Source: JAJZQZ01 sp963790415 (GTDB lineage Bacteria; Actinomycetota; Thermoleophilia; RBG-16-64-13). Taken from it: a DNA stretch of 64,000 nt. A model generated the notes under the pieces. That model worked only from the letters and a program-made list of their open reading frames with translations. It ran no database searches and was not told the DNA's origin. The stretch lies in the NCBI GenBank assembly GCA_963790415.1, contig CAWBOK010000005.1, positions 120,814 to 184,813 on the forward strand, in the 5' to 3' direction. Both the position numbers and the translations under genes were made by a program. Shown piece by piece: positions 44,021 through 53,027 of the stretch. The first letter of the stretch is position 1. Each line of letters begins with the position of its first letter.

Positions 44021-44461
44021 TCAGGGCATCTCTGGATTCCCCCGCTCCAATTCCGCATACGCAAACCACGTCGCCGAGCCGGAAAGATCAACCATGGCAC
44101 CCGAAGCCGTTGTCCACAACACGGTGCCCGTCTTGCCGAGAAACTGCTCCAGCCACTCAGGTGGAGAAGTCACCTTTCCAAGCCGACTCTTCACGACGGT
44201 TACCTCGTCTCCCGCTTCCAGGGCCTTCTCACCGGTAGCCGCCCTGCCCGAAACGGTCAAGCCGGAAGAATCGGAAAGCGCCGGCCCCCCTTCGTGAAAA
44301 TGCAAGGTGATTCTTATGACTGAGGGCAGGGGCGAAGAAAGGGCCGACTTCTGGACCGAAATGGTGCCGATGACCGGGGGGTTGCCGCCTTCCACCTGCT
44401 CCTCGTAGATAGCGGTCTCCTCGTCTTCCTGCTCGAGCATGAACGGTAACGTGAGGTACAC
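44021..44461 (-). CDS. Hypothetical protein
   Basis: 146 residues, acidic (LEQEDEETAIYEEQVEGG near the start). Alternating hydrophobic residues (VIRITLHFHEGG, EAGDEVTVVKSRLG, GTVLWTTASGAMVDLSGSATW, the last shortened) suggest an all-beta fold. No family recognised. It is divergent from ligD. The 260 bp on its 3' side, up to the oxidoreductase start, show no gene. Confidence 0.5.
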   Translation of the reverse strand: MYLTLPFMLEQEDEETAIYEEQVEGGNPPVIGTISVQKSALSSPLPSVIRITLHFHEGGPALSDSSGLTVSGRAATGEKALEAGDEVTVVKSRLGKVTSPPEWLEQFLGKTGTVLWTTASGAMVDLSGSATWFAYAELERGNPEMP

Positions 44462-44567
44462 TGGTCGCCCCTCGGCATTCAGTAGTCTTAGAGACTGTCT
44501 TCGCGGCCCTCAGTCATGGACTAGGCCTACCCGACAAGTCTACACCACCCGTCGTGGAAGGAGACCC

Positions 44568-45308
44568 ATGACCAACGTGACGCCCCCGCCTGACGACGCC
44601 GCACCTTTGCCCGACGAACCGCGCCTGTCGGCTGAAGAGCGCCTCAGAGAATACCGAGAGAAGCGCGACTTCGCCCACACTGCAGAGCCGGCCGGCGGCG
44701 TCGATGCCCCGCAGGCCGACCGACCGATGTTCTGCGTACAGAAGCACGCCGCCTCCAGACTGCACTACGACGTCCGCCTTGAGATTCAGGGAGTGTTGAA
44801 GTCGTGGGCGGTTCCCAAAGGCCCCTCGCCAGACCCGACCGAGAAGCGGCTGGCGGTGATGGTCGAGGACCATCCCCTGGAATACGGCGACTTCGAGGGC
44901 ACGATACCCGAAGGCGAGTACGGCGGCGGCACCGTCCTGCTCTGGGACATCGGGTGGTGGGAACCCGACCTGGCCCGCCGGAAGCCGGTCAGACCCTCGC
45001 GCCGCGATCCCCAGCCCGCGGGAGCCGACGATCCCACCAGTCCGAGCGAAGACGCACCGCCGCCGCCCGATCCCGAGGCCGACCTGGCACACGGGGAACT
45101 CAAGTTCATCCTGCATGGCGAGAAACTGCGCGGCAGCTATACCCTGGTGCAGATGAAGGGCCGGGGCGAGAAGAACTGGCTGATGATCAAACACCGCGAC
45201 GAGGACGCGCACCCGGGTCTGGACCTCACACTGGAGGCCCCTCTGTCGGTGAGCAGCGGGCGCTCTATCGAAGAGATCGCGGAGGATGCCTCCAGCGGCG
45301 CCGGCTGA
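44568..45308 (+). CDS. LigD-type 3'-phosphoesterase domain protein
   Basis: 246 residues from the ATG at 44568 after GGAAGGAGA. FCVQKHAASRLHYDVRLEI (metal-binding His, Arg, His and Asp), LKSWAVPKGPS, DHPLEYGDFEGTIPEGEYGGG and the closing GEKNWLMIKHRD define the PE domain of bacterial NHEJ ligase D, which trims 3' ends. It ends at TGA 45306, in the same frame as the Pol domain that follows. Confidence 0.9.
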   Translation: MTNVTPPPDDAAPLPDEPRLSAEERLREYREKRDFAHTAEPAGGVDAPQADRPMFCVQKHAASRLHYDVRLEIQGVLKSWAVPKGPSPDPTEKRLAVMVEDHPLEYGDFEGTIPEGEYGGGTVLLWDIGWWEPDLARRKPVRPSRRDPQPAGADDPTSPSEDAPPPPDPEADLAHGELKFILHGEKLRGSYTLVQMKGRGEKNWLMIKHRDEDAHPGLDLTLEAPLSVSSGRSIEEIAEDASSGAG

Positions 45309-45374
45309 CTGCGGGAATCCGCCATCGAGCGCACCTCGACGATCGAGGGCACCTTCCAGCTCGGAGGGAAGCGG

Positions 45375-46274
45375 GTGCTGATCACCCACCCGGACCGGGT
45401 CTACTTCCCCGAGCCGGGGATCACCAAGGGTGAGGTGCTCGCCTACTACCGAGACGTCGCTCCCTTCCTGCTTCCCCATCTGGCCGGCCGCCCCCTGGTG
45501 TTGGAACGTTGGCCGGAAGGGATCACCGGTCAGTCGTTCTACCAGAAGGATCTACCGACGTTCGTGCCGGACTGGCTGCGCCGGCACACGATGGAGTACC
45601 GGCACGCGCAACGGACGGTGCACCACCCCCTGGTGGACGACGTGGCCGACCTCCTCTACCTGGTCAACCTGGGCACCCTGACCCTGCACGCGTTCCTCTC
45701 GCGCGCGGTAGACTTGGAGCACCCCGACCACCTGGTGATCGACATCGACCCGCCGCACCCGGAGCCCTCGCGCGCCGGGGGACCCGGCCCACCCGCCACC
45801 ACCGACGACGCCTTCGCCTTGGCGATAGAGACCGCCCACCTTCTGCGAGACGAACTCGTGTCCGCCGGGATGGACCCCCTGGTCAAGACCTCGGGTAAAC
45901 ACGGCCTCCATCTGGGCCTGCCGCTCGACGGCTCGCTGGATTTCGGCGACGTGCGGGCGGTGCTGACCGATCTGTTCGACCGTGTCATCAGCCGCCACCC
46001 CGACCGGCTGACCCGGGAGTCCCGACTAGAGCGGCGCGACGGGCGCGTGTATCTCGATGCGCTGCGCATGGCCCTCGGAGCCACCGTGGTGCCGCCGTAT
46101 GTCGTACGCCCCACCCCGCAGGCCACCGTATCCATGCCGGTCACCTGGCAGGAACTCGCGCGCCTGCGGAGCCCGGACGTCTTCACCGTACGCACCGCGC
46201 CCGCCCGTCTGGCTCAGTCGGGCGACCTGTGGGCGGGGTTGGCCCCGACCGCGACGTTCGCGGATGAGCCGTAA
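45375..46274 (+). CDS. LigD-type primase-polymerase (Pol) domain protein
   Basis: 299 residues from a GTG at 45375, chosen because GGAGGG lies 6 bases ahead. LITHPDRVYFPEPGITKGEV, LVLERWPEG, HLVIDIDPP (catalytic acidic pair), KTSGKHGLHLGLPL and the R-rich end match the archaeo-eukaryotic primase domain of LigD, which fills DNA or RNA at breaks. No ligase domain and no ku gene are present here. It could also be the second half of a single PE-Pol protein cut by TGA 45306. Confidence 0.88.
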   Translation: MLITHPDRVYFPEPGITKGEVLAYYRDVAPFLLPHLAGRPLVLERWPEGITGQSFYQKDLPTFVPDWLRRHTMEYRHAQRTVHHPLVDDVADLLYLVNLGTLTLHAFLSRAVDLEHPDHLVIDIDPPHPEPSRAGGPGPPATTDDAFALAIETAHLLRDELVSAGMDPLVKTSGKHGLHLGLPLDGSLDFGDVRAVLTDLFDRVISRHPDRLTRESRLERRDGRVYLDALRMALGATVVPPYVVRPTPQATVSMPVTWQELARLRSPDVFTVRTAPARLAQSGDLWAGLAPTATFADEP

Positions 46275-46293
46275 TGGGAAGAAGGCGGCCGGC

Positions 46294-46452
46294 AGGCTGT
46301 TGAAAAGTGACGCTTAGCCACCAGGGCACGTTGGGCAAGCGCGAGACAAGGACGCAGGAAGCGCTCCTAGCGGCGCTACGTGCGCGACCGAGGACGCGGT
46401 ATCGCGCCGGCCAGTGCGTTCTGGTGGCCAAGGCTTCGGTCTTCAACAGCCT
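46294..46452. repeat. 159-bp intergenic inverted-repeat element
   Basis: Outer arms AGGCTGTTGAA (46294-46304) and TTCAACAGCCT (46442-46452) and inner arms GCCACCAG (46317-46324) and CTGGTGGC (46421-46428) pair. The centre holds two related GCGCGA...GGACGC blocks. Partial copies lie at 39495-39526 and 40787-40809. It looks like a MITE- or REP-type element with no coding capacity. Confidence 0.7.
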
Positions 46453-46482
46453 CCTAGCACTTGTCACACAAGGAGGATCCGC

Positions 46483-47499
46483 ATGACCATCCTGGTATCG
46501 GGCGCCACGGGGTTCATGGGTAGCGCCATCACCCGTCATCTGCTGGCCGCTGGAAACCGGGTGCGGGCCATGGGGCGATCCGCCGACCGGGCTCGGAGCG
46601 TTCTGGGCCGTTTCGACGAATGCCGGCGGGCGCTAGGAGAAGGCCGCCTCACCTTCGTCTCGGCGGACGTCACCCGGCCGGAGACGCTGCTCCCCGCGGT
46701 CGCCGGGGTCGAAGTGATCATCCAGGCAGCCCAGTTCCCGGGGGCGCCCAACGAGGATCCCGGCAAGGGTTACACCTACATGAACATCGACCGGAACGGC
46801 ACCATGAACCTGCTGGGGGCGATCTCCGACGTCTACTGGGCGCGGACCGCCGGCCCAGGTCTGGTCCGCTTCCCTTCGGGGTCCCCCCGGTTCCTCTACC
46901 TGAGCGGCGTCACCGTGCGAGAGGATTCGCCCGTGACGTGGGACCGGGCCAAGTGGCAGGCGGAGGAGGCCATACGCGGAAGTGGGCTCGATTGGACCAT
47001 CATCCGCTCGAGCATGGCCTGCGGCCCCGGTGACGCCGCGCTCAACCTGATCATCCGGTATTCGGACTTCATGCCTGTCATGCCCCTCTTCGGAGACGGA
47101 GAAGAGAAAGTGACCCCGGTGTTCGTGGAGGATGTGGGCCGGGTCTTTGCCCGCGCGGTCGCCGCGGGCAGCGCCGCCGACGGCGCCACTCTGCCCCTGG
47201 GCGGACCCGAGGTGCTCAGCATGAACGAGATCCTCCGCACCGCCCTCTCTGTCATGCGCCGGCGCCGCCCCCTGTTGCACGTGCCCAAGCCGGTGGGACA
47301 TGTGCAGGGAGCGGTCATGCAGTTCCTGCCCGGCCGGCCGCTGACGCCCATGGCGGTGGATTTCTCATCCCAGGGTGGCGTCGCCGATCCGGAGCCGATG
47401 CGGAAGCTCTTCCCGGACTTCGAGCCTGTGCGTCTGCGCGACGCTCTCGCGACCTACCTGCCCGCGCGCGGCCGGGCCGAGAGGAGACAGCATGCCTGA
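46483..47499 (+). CDS. NAD(P)-binding atypical SDR (NmrA/NDUFA9-like)
   Basis: 338 residues from the ATG after AAGGAGGATCC. VSGATGFMGSAITRHLLAAG is the TGxxGxxG dinucleotide motif; ADVTRPETLLPAV and LDWTIIRSSMACGPGD are typical of atypical SDRs that bind NADPH without the YxxxK pair. NDUFA9-like members stabilise complexes or act in quinone and lipid metabolism. Overlaps the next small gene by 8 bp. Confidence 0.85.
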   Translation: MTILVSGATGFMGSAITRHLLAAGNRVRAMGRSADRARSVLGRFDECRRALGEGRLTFVSADVTRPETLLPAVAGVEVIIQAAQFPGAPNEDPGKGYTYMNIDRNGTMNLLGAISDVYWARTAGPGLVRFPSGSPRFLYLSGVTVREDSPVTWDRAKWQAEEAIRGSGLDWTIIRSSMACGPGDAALNLIIRYSDFMPVMPLFGDGEEKVTPVFVEDVGRVFARAVAAGSAADGATLPLGGPEVLSMNEILRTALSVMRRRRPLLHVPKPVGHVQGAVMQFLPGRPLTPMAVDFSSQGGVADPEPMRKLFPDFEPVRLRDALATYLPARGRAERRQHA

Positions 47500-47701
47500 T
47501 GGGCAGCACGCAGCCGATGCCGCACGGGTGGACGAACTGCGCGCACGCCTGGCCGCGAAGAAGACGGAACTGCGCGAGATGCTGGAGGCGATGCCGCACC
47601 ACACCGTGCGGGTGCACCAGCAACTGGCGCTCGAAGACGCCGAAGACGAGGTGCGGGCACTCGAGGCGGAACTCGCCGCGCTGGAGAGCGGCACGACGTA
47701 G
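47492..47701 (+). CDS. Small coiled-coil protein
   Basis: 69 residues from the ATG at 47492 (GAGGAG ahead). Heptad-like runs RVDELRARLAAKKTELREML and LEDAEDEVRALEAELAAL suggest two antiparallel helices. No family recognised; it is translationally coupled to the SDR gene. Confidence 0.6.
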   Translation: MPDGQHAADAARVDELRARLAAKKTELREMLEAMPHHTVRVHQQLALEDAEDEVRALEAELAALESGTT

Positions 47702-47799
47702 CCACACGCGACGAGCCCGCCCGACGCGCCGCAATCTGGGCCGCGCCCGGCGCGTCGCGGCTCGGCCCGGTCTCGACGGCGCGGCTGCCCGAGCCGGCG

Positions 47800-48714
47800 T
47801 CAGGCAAGCAGCTCGTCGAGTAAGCGGGGCAGGCCTCGCAGATCGTCCATGACGAACTCGGGCACCTGCTCATCGGTGCCCTCGGCCCGCGCGTGCTCGA
47901 GGTCGCCGGGCTGCGTCACCCCGGAGTAGACCAGGGCAGAGCGCATGCCCGCCCGCCGGGCCCACAGGACGTCGGTGTCCAAGCGGTCGCCGACGAAGAG
48001 CACTTCCTCGGGAGACACCCGCGCCGATTCCGCCAGGTAGCGTGCCATCTCCAGTTCGGGCTTCCCCATTACCACCGGCTGCCGTCCCCCGGCGGTCGCG
48101 ACGGCCGCCACCAACGATCCGCCACCGGGAAGCAGGCGCCCTTCGGCCGGAAAGGTGGCGTCGGTGTTGGTCGCCACGAAGAGGGCGCCGGCCATGACCG
48201 CCGCCTGGGCCACCGACAGGGTGTCGTAGCAAAAACTGCGATCGATACCCACGACTATCGCGGCGGGCGGTGCGAGCGCGAGCGACTCCACCACCCGCGT
48301 CATCGCCGCCGTCGATTCCGCCGACCCCGGCCACGCGGCAACACCCCCATTGGCCGCGGCAAGGAGGGAACCGGCGTGGGAGACCTTCAGGCCGACCTCG
48401 GTCAATTCGCGGACCAACCCGTCTCCGCCCACCACAAGCACCCACGCCCTCGCTTCCAACCGCTCCCGCAACCAGGTCGCGGTTGCCGCACCGGACGTGA
48501 GGATGTACTCGAGCTTCGCCGGCAACCCGAATCCGGCCAGCCGTGCGGCCACCGACGAACGGTGCTGCGAGGAGTTGTTGGTGACGTAGCGCAGGAGCAG
48601 ACCTCGGCGGAGCACATCGGCCAGGGCCTCCGCGGCTCCCGGAAGCAGCGTCTCGCCCCGGTGGATGACCCCGTCGATGTCGAAGGCCACCATGCCCAGC
48701 GAGGCGGACTTCAC
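47800..48714 (-). CDS. HAD-IIA family phosphatase (NagD / 4-nitrophenylphosphatase-like)
   Basis: 304 residues from a GTG at 48714, alternative ATG 48693. FDIDGVIHRGETLLPGA is motif I (DxDGV), RYVTNNSSQHR motif II, VMGKPELEMA motif III and FVGDRLDTDVLWARRAG motif IV. The C2 cap is present. Phosphatase for sugar or nucleotide phosphates; the exact substrate is unknown. Confidence 0.9.
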   Translation of the reverse strand: MKSASLGMVAFDIDGVIHRGETLLPGAAEALADVLRRGLLLRYVTNNSSQHRSSVAARLAGFGLPAKLEYILTSGAATATWLRERLEARAWVLVVGGDGLVRELTEVGLKVSHAGSLLAAANGGVAAWPGSAESTAAMTRVVESLALAPPAAIVVGIDRSFCYDTLSVAQAAVMAGALFVATNTDATFPAEGRLLPGGGSLVAAVATAGGRQPVVMGKPELEMARYLAESARVSPEEVLFVGDRLDTDVLWARRAGMRSALVYSGVTQPGDLEHARAEGTDEQVPEFVMDDLRGLPRLLDELLA

Positions 48715-48941
48715 ACCGACGCTCCCGCAGCGGCGGCGGGCTGTACAGCGTCCCAGATCCCGTCGGGGCCGAGTGTCGAACGTGATGGGCATGACGGGCG
48801 GATAGGCATGGGCGCTATTGTAGCGCGCGGCCGGCGTTGCCCGAGCCCAGGGAGGTATAGTCCCCGGATCGATGGGGCATGGTGTCAGGAGCCGATCTTC
48901 CGGCCGCCACAGCAGCATCCCCCGAAGAAGGAGGCACCACC

Positions 48942-49730
48942 GTGGGGAAGATGACCTTCGCCACCACCCTGACCGAGAAGCGTGCCCTCACCCCAGGCGT
49001 CTGCTGCTTCCGCTTCCTCCGGCCGGGCGACTACGAGTTCGCCGCCGGGCAGTGGTTCGTCATCACCATCCCGTCCGGCGAGGGCCCGCTGACCAAGCAT
49101 TTCACCCATTCCAGCTCTCCGACCGAGCCGTTTCTGGAGTTCACCACCCGCCTCACCGGCTCGCAGTTCAAGAACGCGTTGGATGCCCTACTCCCGGGCG
49201 CCGAGGTGCAGATGGAGGGCCCCTTCGGAACGTTCGTGCTGCGCGAGGGAGTGGCCCGCGTCGCGTTCCTCACGGGCGGCATCGGCGTGACTCCGGTGCG
49301 TAGCATCCTCAGGTACCTCGCCGATCTGCGGGCCTCCGTCGCCACGGGTTCCGCCGGAAGTTCCGCCTCAGGAACTGCCGCCGGAGACCCCGGCGCGGCC
49401 GAGGCCTTCCCACTGCTCGAGATGGTGATCTTCCTGGGGAATCTGTCCGAGGAGACGATCACGTTCGGCGACGACTTCGAGGCCCTAGCCGCCGCGCTTC
49501 CGGGCACGCGTGTGGTGCACGTGCTGTCGCAGCCGTCCGAGGGCTGGCACGGCCACCGCGGCTACATCAGCGCGGACATCGTGGGCGAGGAACTCGCCGC
49601 TCCCGGCTCGTGGACCTACTACGTGAGCGGTCCGCCCCCTATGGTTGAGGCGATGCGCTCTTTGCTCGGAGCGTTCGACATCCCCCGGAAGCAGATGGTG
49701 CTGGAGAACTTTGAGGGCTACGCGTCGTAG
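48942..49730 (+). CDS. Ferredoxin-NAD(P)H reductase-like FAD oxidoreductase
   Basis: 262 residues from a GTG at 48942 (AAGGAGG ahead). The FAD loop is HFTHSSSP in place of the usual RxYS, and GGIGVTPVRSILRYL binds NAD(P). YYVSGPPPMVEAMRSLL is the family end. There is no Fe-S domain. It moves electrons between NAD(P)H and an unknown partner. Confidence 0.85.
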   Translation: MGKMTFATTLTEKRALTPGVCCFRFLRPGDYEFAAGQWFVITIPSGEGPLTKHFTHSSSPTEPFLEFTTRLTGSQFKNALDALLPGAEVQMEGPFGTFVLREGVARVAFLTGGIGVTPVRSILRYLADLRASVATGSAGSSASGTAAGDPGAAEAFPLLEMVIFLGNLSEETITFGDDFEALAAALPGTRVVHVLSQPSEGWHGHRGYISADIVGEELAAPGSWTYYVSGPPPMVEAMRSLLGAFDIPRKQMVLENFEGYAS

Positions 49731-49746
49731 ACCGACGCGTCCTACA

Positions 49747-49791
49747 CCGGCGGGTCGCTGACCGGCGGGTCGCTGACCGGCCGGTCGCTGA
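49747..49791. repeat. Three tandem 15-bp repeats
   Basis: ACCGGCGGGTCGCTG at 49747 and 49762, then ACCGGCCGGTCGCTG at 49777. They fill the gap between the stops of two convergent genes. Confidence 0.8.
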
Positions 49792-50127
49792 CTACGCGTC
49801 GCCGGCTTCGCGGAGCGCGGCGACGATCATCGCCACCGGCGGAGAGCCGGATATCCCCTCAGCCGTGATATAGGCCCGGCATCCGAGGCCGCCCGTGCGC
49901 ATGCCGCGCACGTTCGGGTCGACATCCACGCCGTTCACCATCACCGCGGGGCCTCCCACGAAGTCGTACGCGACCGCCTGCTCCTCGGTCTCGATGCACA
50001 CGTCCTCGACAGGGTGGCCGGACAGCCCGACTTCGGCCAAGGCGGTGTCGAGCGCCCGTCTCGCTGCCAGCGCATTCTCGGGCGAGCAGCTCTCGGCGTG
50101 CACCAGTCGGATCGTCAGACGTGCCAT
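49792..50127 (-). CDS. Thioredoxin-like small protein
   Basis: 111 residues from the ATG at 50127 after GGAGGAGG. The N-terminal LTIRLVHAESCSPENA has one Cys at the thioredoxin-like position and no CxxC. FVGGPAVMVNGVDVDP is the cis-Pro strand of a thioredoxin fold, and GGLGCRAY follows, as in DUF2703/alkylmercury-lyase-like proteins. Role unknown. It starts 30 bp past the acnA stop, on the same strand. Confidence 0.65.
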   Translation of the reverse strand: MARLTIRLVHAESCSPENALAARRALDTALAEVGLSGHPVEDVCIETEEQAVAYDFVGGPAVMVNGVDVDPNVRGMRTGGLGCRAYITAEGISGSPPVAMIVAALREAGDA

Positions 50128-50156
50128 TCCTGCCTCCTCCATCCGGAGTCCGTCTC

Positions 50157-53027
50157 TCAGTCGTGCGTCCGCTCTTGCGCCTGCCACATCGTGCGCAAGA
50201 CGCGTGGCAGGATGCCGCCATGTTTGTAGTACTCCAGGTCGACCGAGGCATCAAGGCGCACGATCGCCGGGAAGACGAGGTCGGGCTCGCCGCCGGGACG
50301 GGCATCACCGGCCGGGCCGCCACCGCCGACCGGGGTCGCGCCTCCCCCGCACCAGACGCGCACCTGGATACGCCCGCCCGGCCGAAGGTCCGGGCCCTGG
50401 ATGCCGACTATCTCGAAGATCTCGGAGCCCGTCAATCCCAGTCCGCGCGCTGTAGTCCCCGGCTCGAACTGCAGCGGCAGGATGCCCATGCCCACCAGGT
50501 TGCTGCGGTGGATCCGCTCGTAGCTTTCGGCGATCACGGCCCGCACCCCGAGAAGGGCCGGCCCCTTGGCCGCCCAGTCGCGGGAGCTACCCGAACCGTA
50601 CTCCTTGCCCGCCAACACGATCGTGGGCGTATCCGCGGCTAGGTAGCGCATGGCCGCATCGTAGATGGTAAGGAGATCACCAGAGGGGTGATGGGTGGTC
50701 CATCCCCCCTCCTTCTCGCGCAGCATCAGATTGCGGATGCGCACGTTCGCGAATGTGCCGCGCATCATCACCTCGTGGTTGCCCCTGCGCGAGCCGTAGG
50801 TGTTGAAGTCACCCGGCGAGATAGCCAACGAGGAGAGATAGAGCCCCGCGGGCGAGTCCGCGGCGATGGACCCCGCCGGCGAGATGTGGTCGGTCGTCAC
50901 GGAGTCCCCGAAGATACCCAGGACGCGCGCGCCCACGATGTCCTGCGCCGGCGCGGGCTCAGGCGGCAGGCCGACCAGATACGGCGGTTCCTGCACGTAG
51001 GTGGAAGCCGCATCCCAGCGATACTGGTGGCCCTCCGGCATCTGGAGGCTCTGCCAGATCTCGTCGCCGTCACCCAGTGCGGCGTACTCGCCCCGGAACA
51101 ACTTCGGTCCCACGACCTCCTCCACCAACGCGGCCACCTCTTCGGCGGACGGCCACAGATCGCGCAGGAACACGGGAGATCCTGAGGGATCGTGCCCGAG
51201 CGGTTCTGTGGTGAGATCGATGTCGACCGTCCCGGCCAGCGCATACGCGACCACCAGCATGGGAGACGCCAGATAGTTGGCCCGTACGAGTGGATGGATG
51301 CGCGCCTCGAAGTTCCTGTTGCCACTGAGGACGGCGGCCGTCACCAGCTGCTCCTGGATGATGCCCTCGGCGATGGGGGCCGCGATGGGTCCGGCATTGC
51401 CGATGCAGGTGGTACAGCCGTAGCCGACGATGTGGAAGCCCAACGCCTCCAGATAGGGCAAGAGCCCCGCGCGTTCGAAGTATGAAGCCGCCACCCGGGA
51501 ACCGGGCGCGGTGCTGGTCTTCACCCAGGGCGGCACCCGCAATCCGTGACGCACCGCATTCCGCGCCACCAGGCCGGCTCCCAGCATCACCGCCGGGTTC
51601 GACGTGTTGGTGCAACTGGTGATGGCCGCGATGACCACCGCGCCGTCGGCCAAGGTGAACGTGGCTTCGGCGATGGCTCCTTCGTCCTCCACCAGCATGG
51701 CCGAGGCGATGCCGCCGGGGCTGCCGCCTTCGTCCTCGAAACGCCCCAGCGAGTCGCGATGTTCGCCGAGCAGGCATACCTCTGCCGAGCACACGTTGGT
51801 GTCCGCACGGCCACTCGCGGTCGCCATCGCCGGGAGGGCGTTGAGGAAGGTCTGCTTGGCCTCGCTCAAGAGGATGAGGTCCTGGGGGCGGCGAGGGCCG
51901 GCGATACTCGGCCGCACCTCGCCGAGGTCGAACTCCACGATCCGCGTGTAGTCGGGATCGGGAGTGTCGGCCTCGCGGAACAGTCCTTGAAGGCGGCAGT
52001 ATTCCTCCACGCGGGCCACGTGCGCAGGCGAACGACCGGTCATCGTGAGGTAGCGCAGGGTCTGCTCGTCGACCGGGAAGAAGCCGCAGGTGGCCCCGTA
52101 CTCGGGGGCCATGTTCGCGATGGTCGCCCGGTCGGCTACACTCAATCCGGCGAGCCCGGGGCCGAAATACTCCACGAACCGGCCCACCACGCCGACGCCG
52201 CGCAGAAGCTTGGTCAGCGTCAGCACCAGGTCGGTCGCCGTGGCCTGCCCGGCGAGCGCGCCGGTGAGCCGTACGCCCACCACGTCGGGGATCAGCATGA
52301 AGTAGGGTTGGCCGAGCATGACGGCCTCGGCCTCGATGCCGCCCACCCCCCAGCCGAGCACTCCGAGGCCGTTGACCATCGTGGAATGGGAGTCGGTGCC
52401 CACCAGGGTGTCCGGATAGACCCACGTCTCGCCCTTCCACTCTCTGGACTGCACCACCGCGGCCAGGTATTCCAGGTTGATCTGGTGGACGATGCCGGTG
52501 CCCGTGGGAACCACGCAGACGTTGCGGAACTCATTCTGGGCCCAGCGCAGAAGCGTGTAGCGCTCGCGGTTGCGTTCCATCTCCAGACCCACGTTGCGGG
52601 AACAGGCGTCGCTGGTGCCGTAGTAGTCCACCTGCACGGAGTGATCGATCACGAAGTCGACCGGCACCTGCGGGTTGATGATCCGCGGGTCGCCGCCCAT
52701 GCGGGCCACTGCCGCCCGCATGGCGGCGAGGTCGACCACACAGGGAACCCCCGTGAAGTCCTGCAGAAGCACCCGCGCCGGCATGAACGGGATCTCCGCG
52801 CGGCCTTGAGCGCGGGCATCCCAGCCCGCGACCGCCCGTACGTGCTCCTCGGTGACCACGCCGTCGCCGGCATTGCGGAGCACGTTCTCCAACAGCACGC
52901 GCATGCTGTACGGAAGTCGCTCCGGGTTGGCCGCTTCGCCGGCGGTCAGGGCGTCGAGCCGGGCCACCCGAACCGCCGAGCCGCCGAGTTCCACAGTCGC
53001 CTGAGCGGCGAAGGGGTCGGGGCGCAT
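50157..53027 (-). CDS. acnA: Aconitate hydratase A
   Basis: 956 residues, AcnA/IRP type. ITSCTNTSNPAVMLGAGLVA and GYGCTTCIGNAGPI carry the three 4Fe-4S cysteines; GSGSSRDWAAKGP in the swivelling domain binds substrate. It interconverts citrate and isocitrate. Its ATG overlaps the leuA stop (TGATG), so it is translationally coupled to leuA and shares its leucine leader, an unusual arrangement. Confidence 0.95.
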   Translation of the reverse strand: MRPDPFAAQATVELGGSAVRVARLDALTAGEAANPERLPYSMRVLLENVLRNAGDGVVTEEHVRAVAGWDARAQGRAEIPFMPARVLLQDFTGVPCVVDLAAMRAAVARMGGDPRIINPQVPVDFVIDHSVQVDYYGTSDACSRNVGLEMERNRERYTLLRWAQNEFRNVCVVPTGTGIVHQINLEYLAAVVQSREWKGETWVYPDTLVGTDSHSTMVNGLGVLGWGVGGIEAEAVMLGQPYFMLIPDVVGVRLTGALAGQATATDLVLTLTKLLRGVGVVGRFVEYFGPGLAGLSVADRATIANMAPEYGATCGFFPVDEQTLRYLTMTGRSPAHVARVEEYCRLQGLFREADTPDPDYTRIVEFDLGEVRPSIAGPRRPQDLILLSEAKQTFLNALPAMATASGRADTNVCSAEVCLLGEHRDSLGRFEDEGGSPGGIASAMLVEDEGAIAEATFTLADGAVVIAAITSCTNTSNPAVMLGAGLVARNAVRHGLRVPPWVKTSTAPGSRVAASYFERAGLLPYLEALGFHIVGYGCTTCIGNAGPIAAPIAEGIIQEQLVTAAVLSGNRNFEARIHPLVRANYLASPMLVVAYALAGTVDIDLTTEPLGHDPSGSPVFLRDLWPSAEEVAALVEEVVGPKLFRGEYAALGDGDEIWQSLQMPEGHQYRWDAASTYVQEPPYLVGLPPEPAPAQDIVGARVLGIFGDSVTTDHISPAGSIAADSPAGLYLSSLAISPGDFNTYGSRRGNHEVMMRGTFANVRIRNLMLREKEGGWTTHHPSGDLLTIYDAAMRYLAADTPTIVLAGKEYGSGSSRDWAAKGPALLGVRAVIAESYERIHRSNLVGMGILPLQFEPGTTARGLGLTGSEIFEIVGIQGPDLRPGGRIQVRVWCGGGATPVGGGGPAGDARPGGEPDLVFPAIVRLDASVDLEYYKHGGILPRVLRTMWQAQERTHD

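Noticed and set aside
45306..45308. TGA between LigD PE and Pol as a selenocysteine codon
   Set aside because: It falls in a linker, relatives have no cysteine there, and a separate ribosome site precedes the Pol start.
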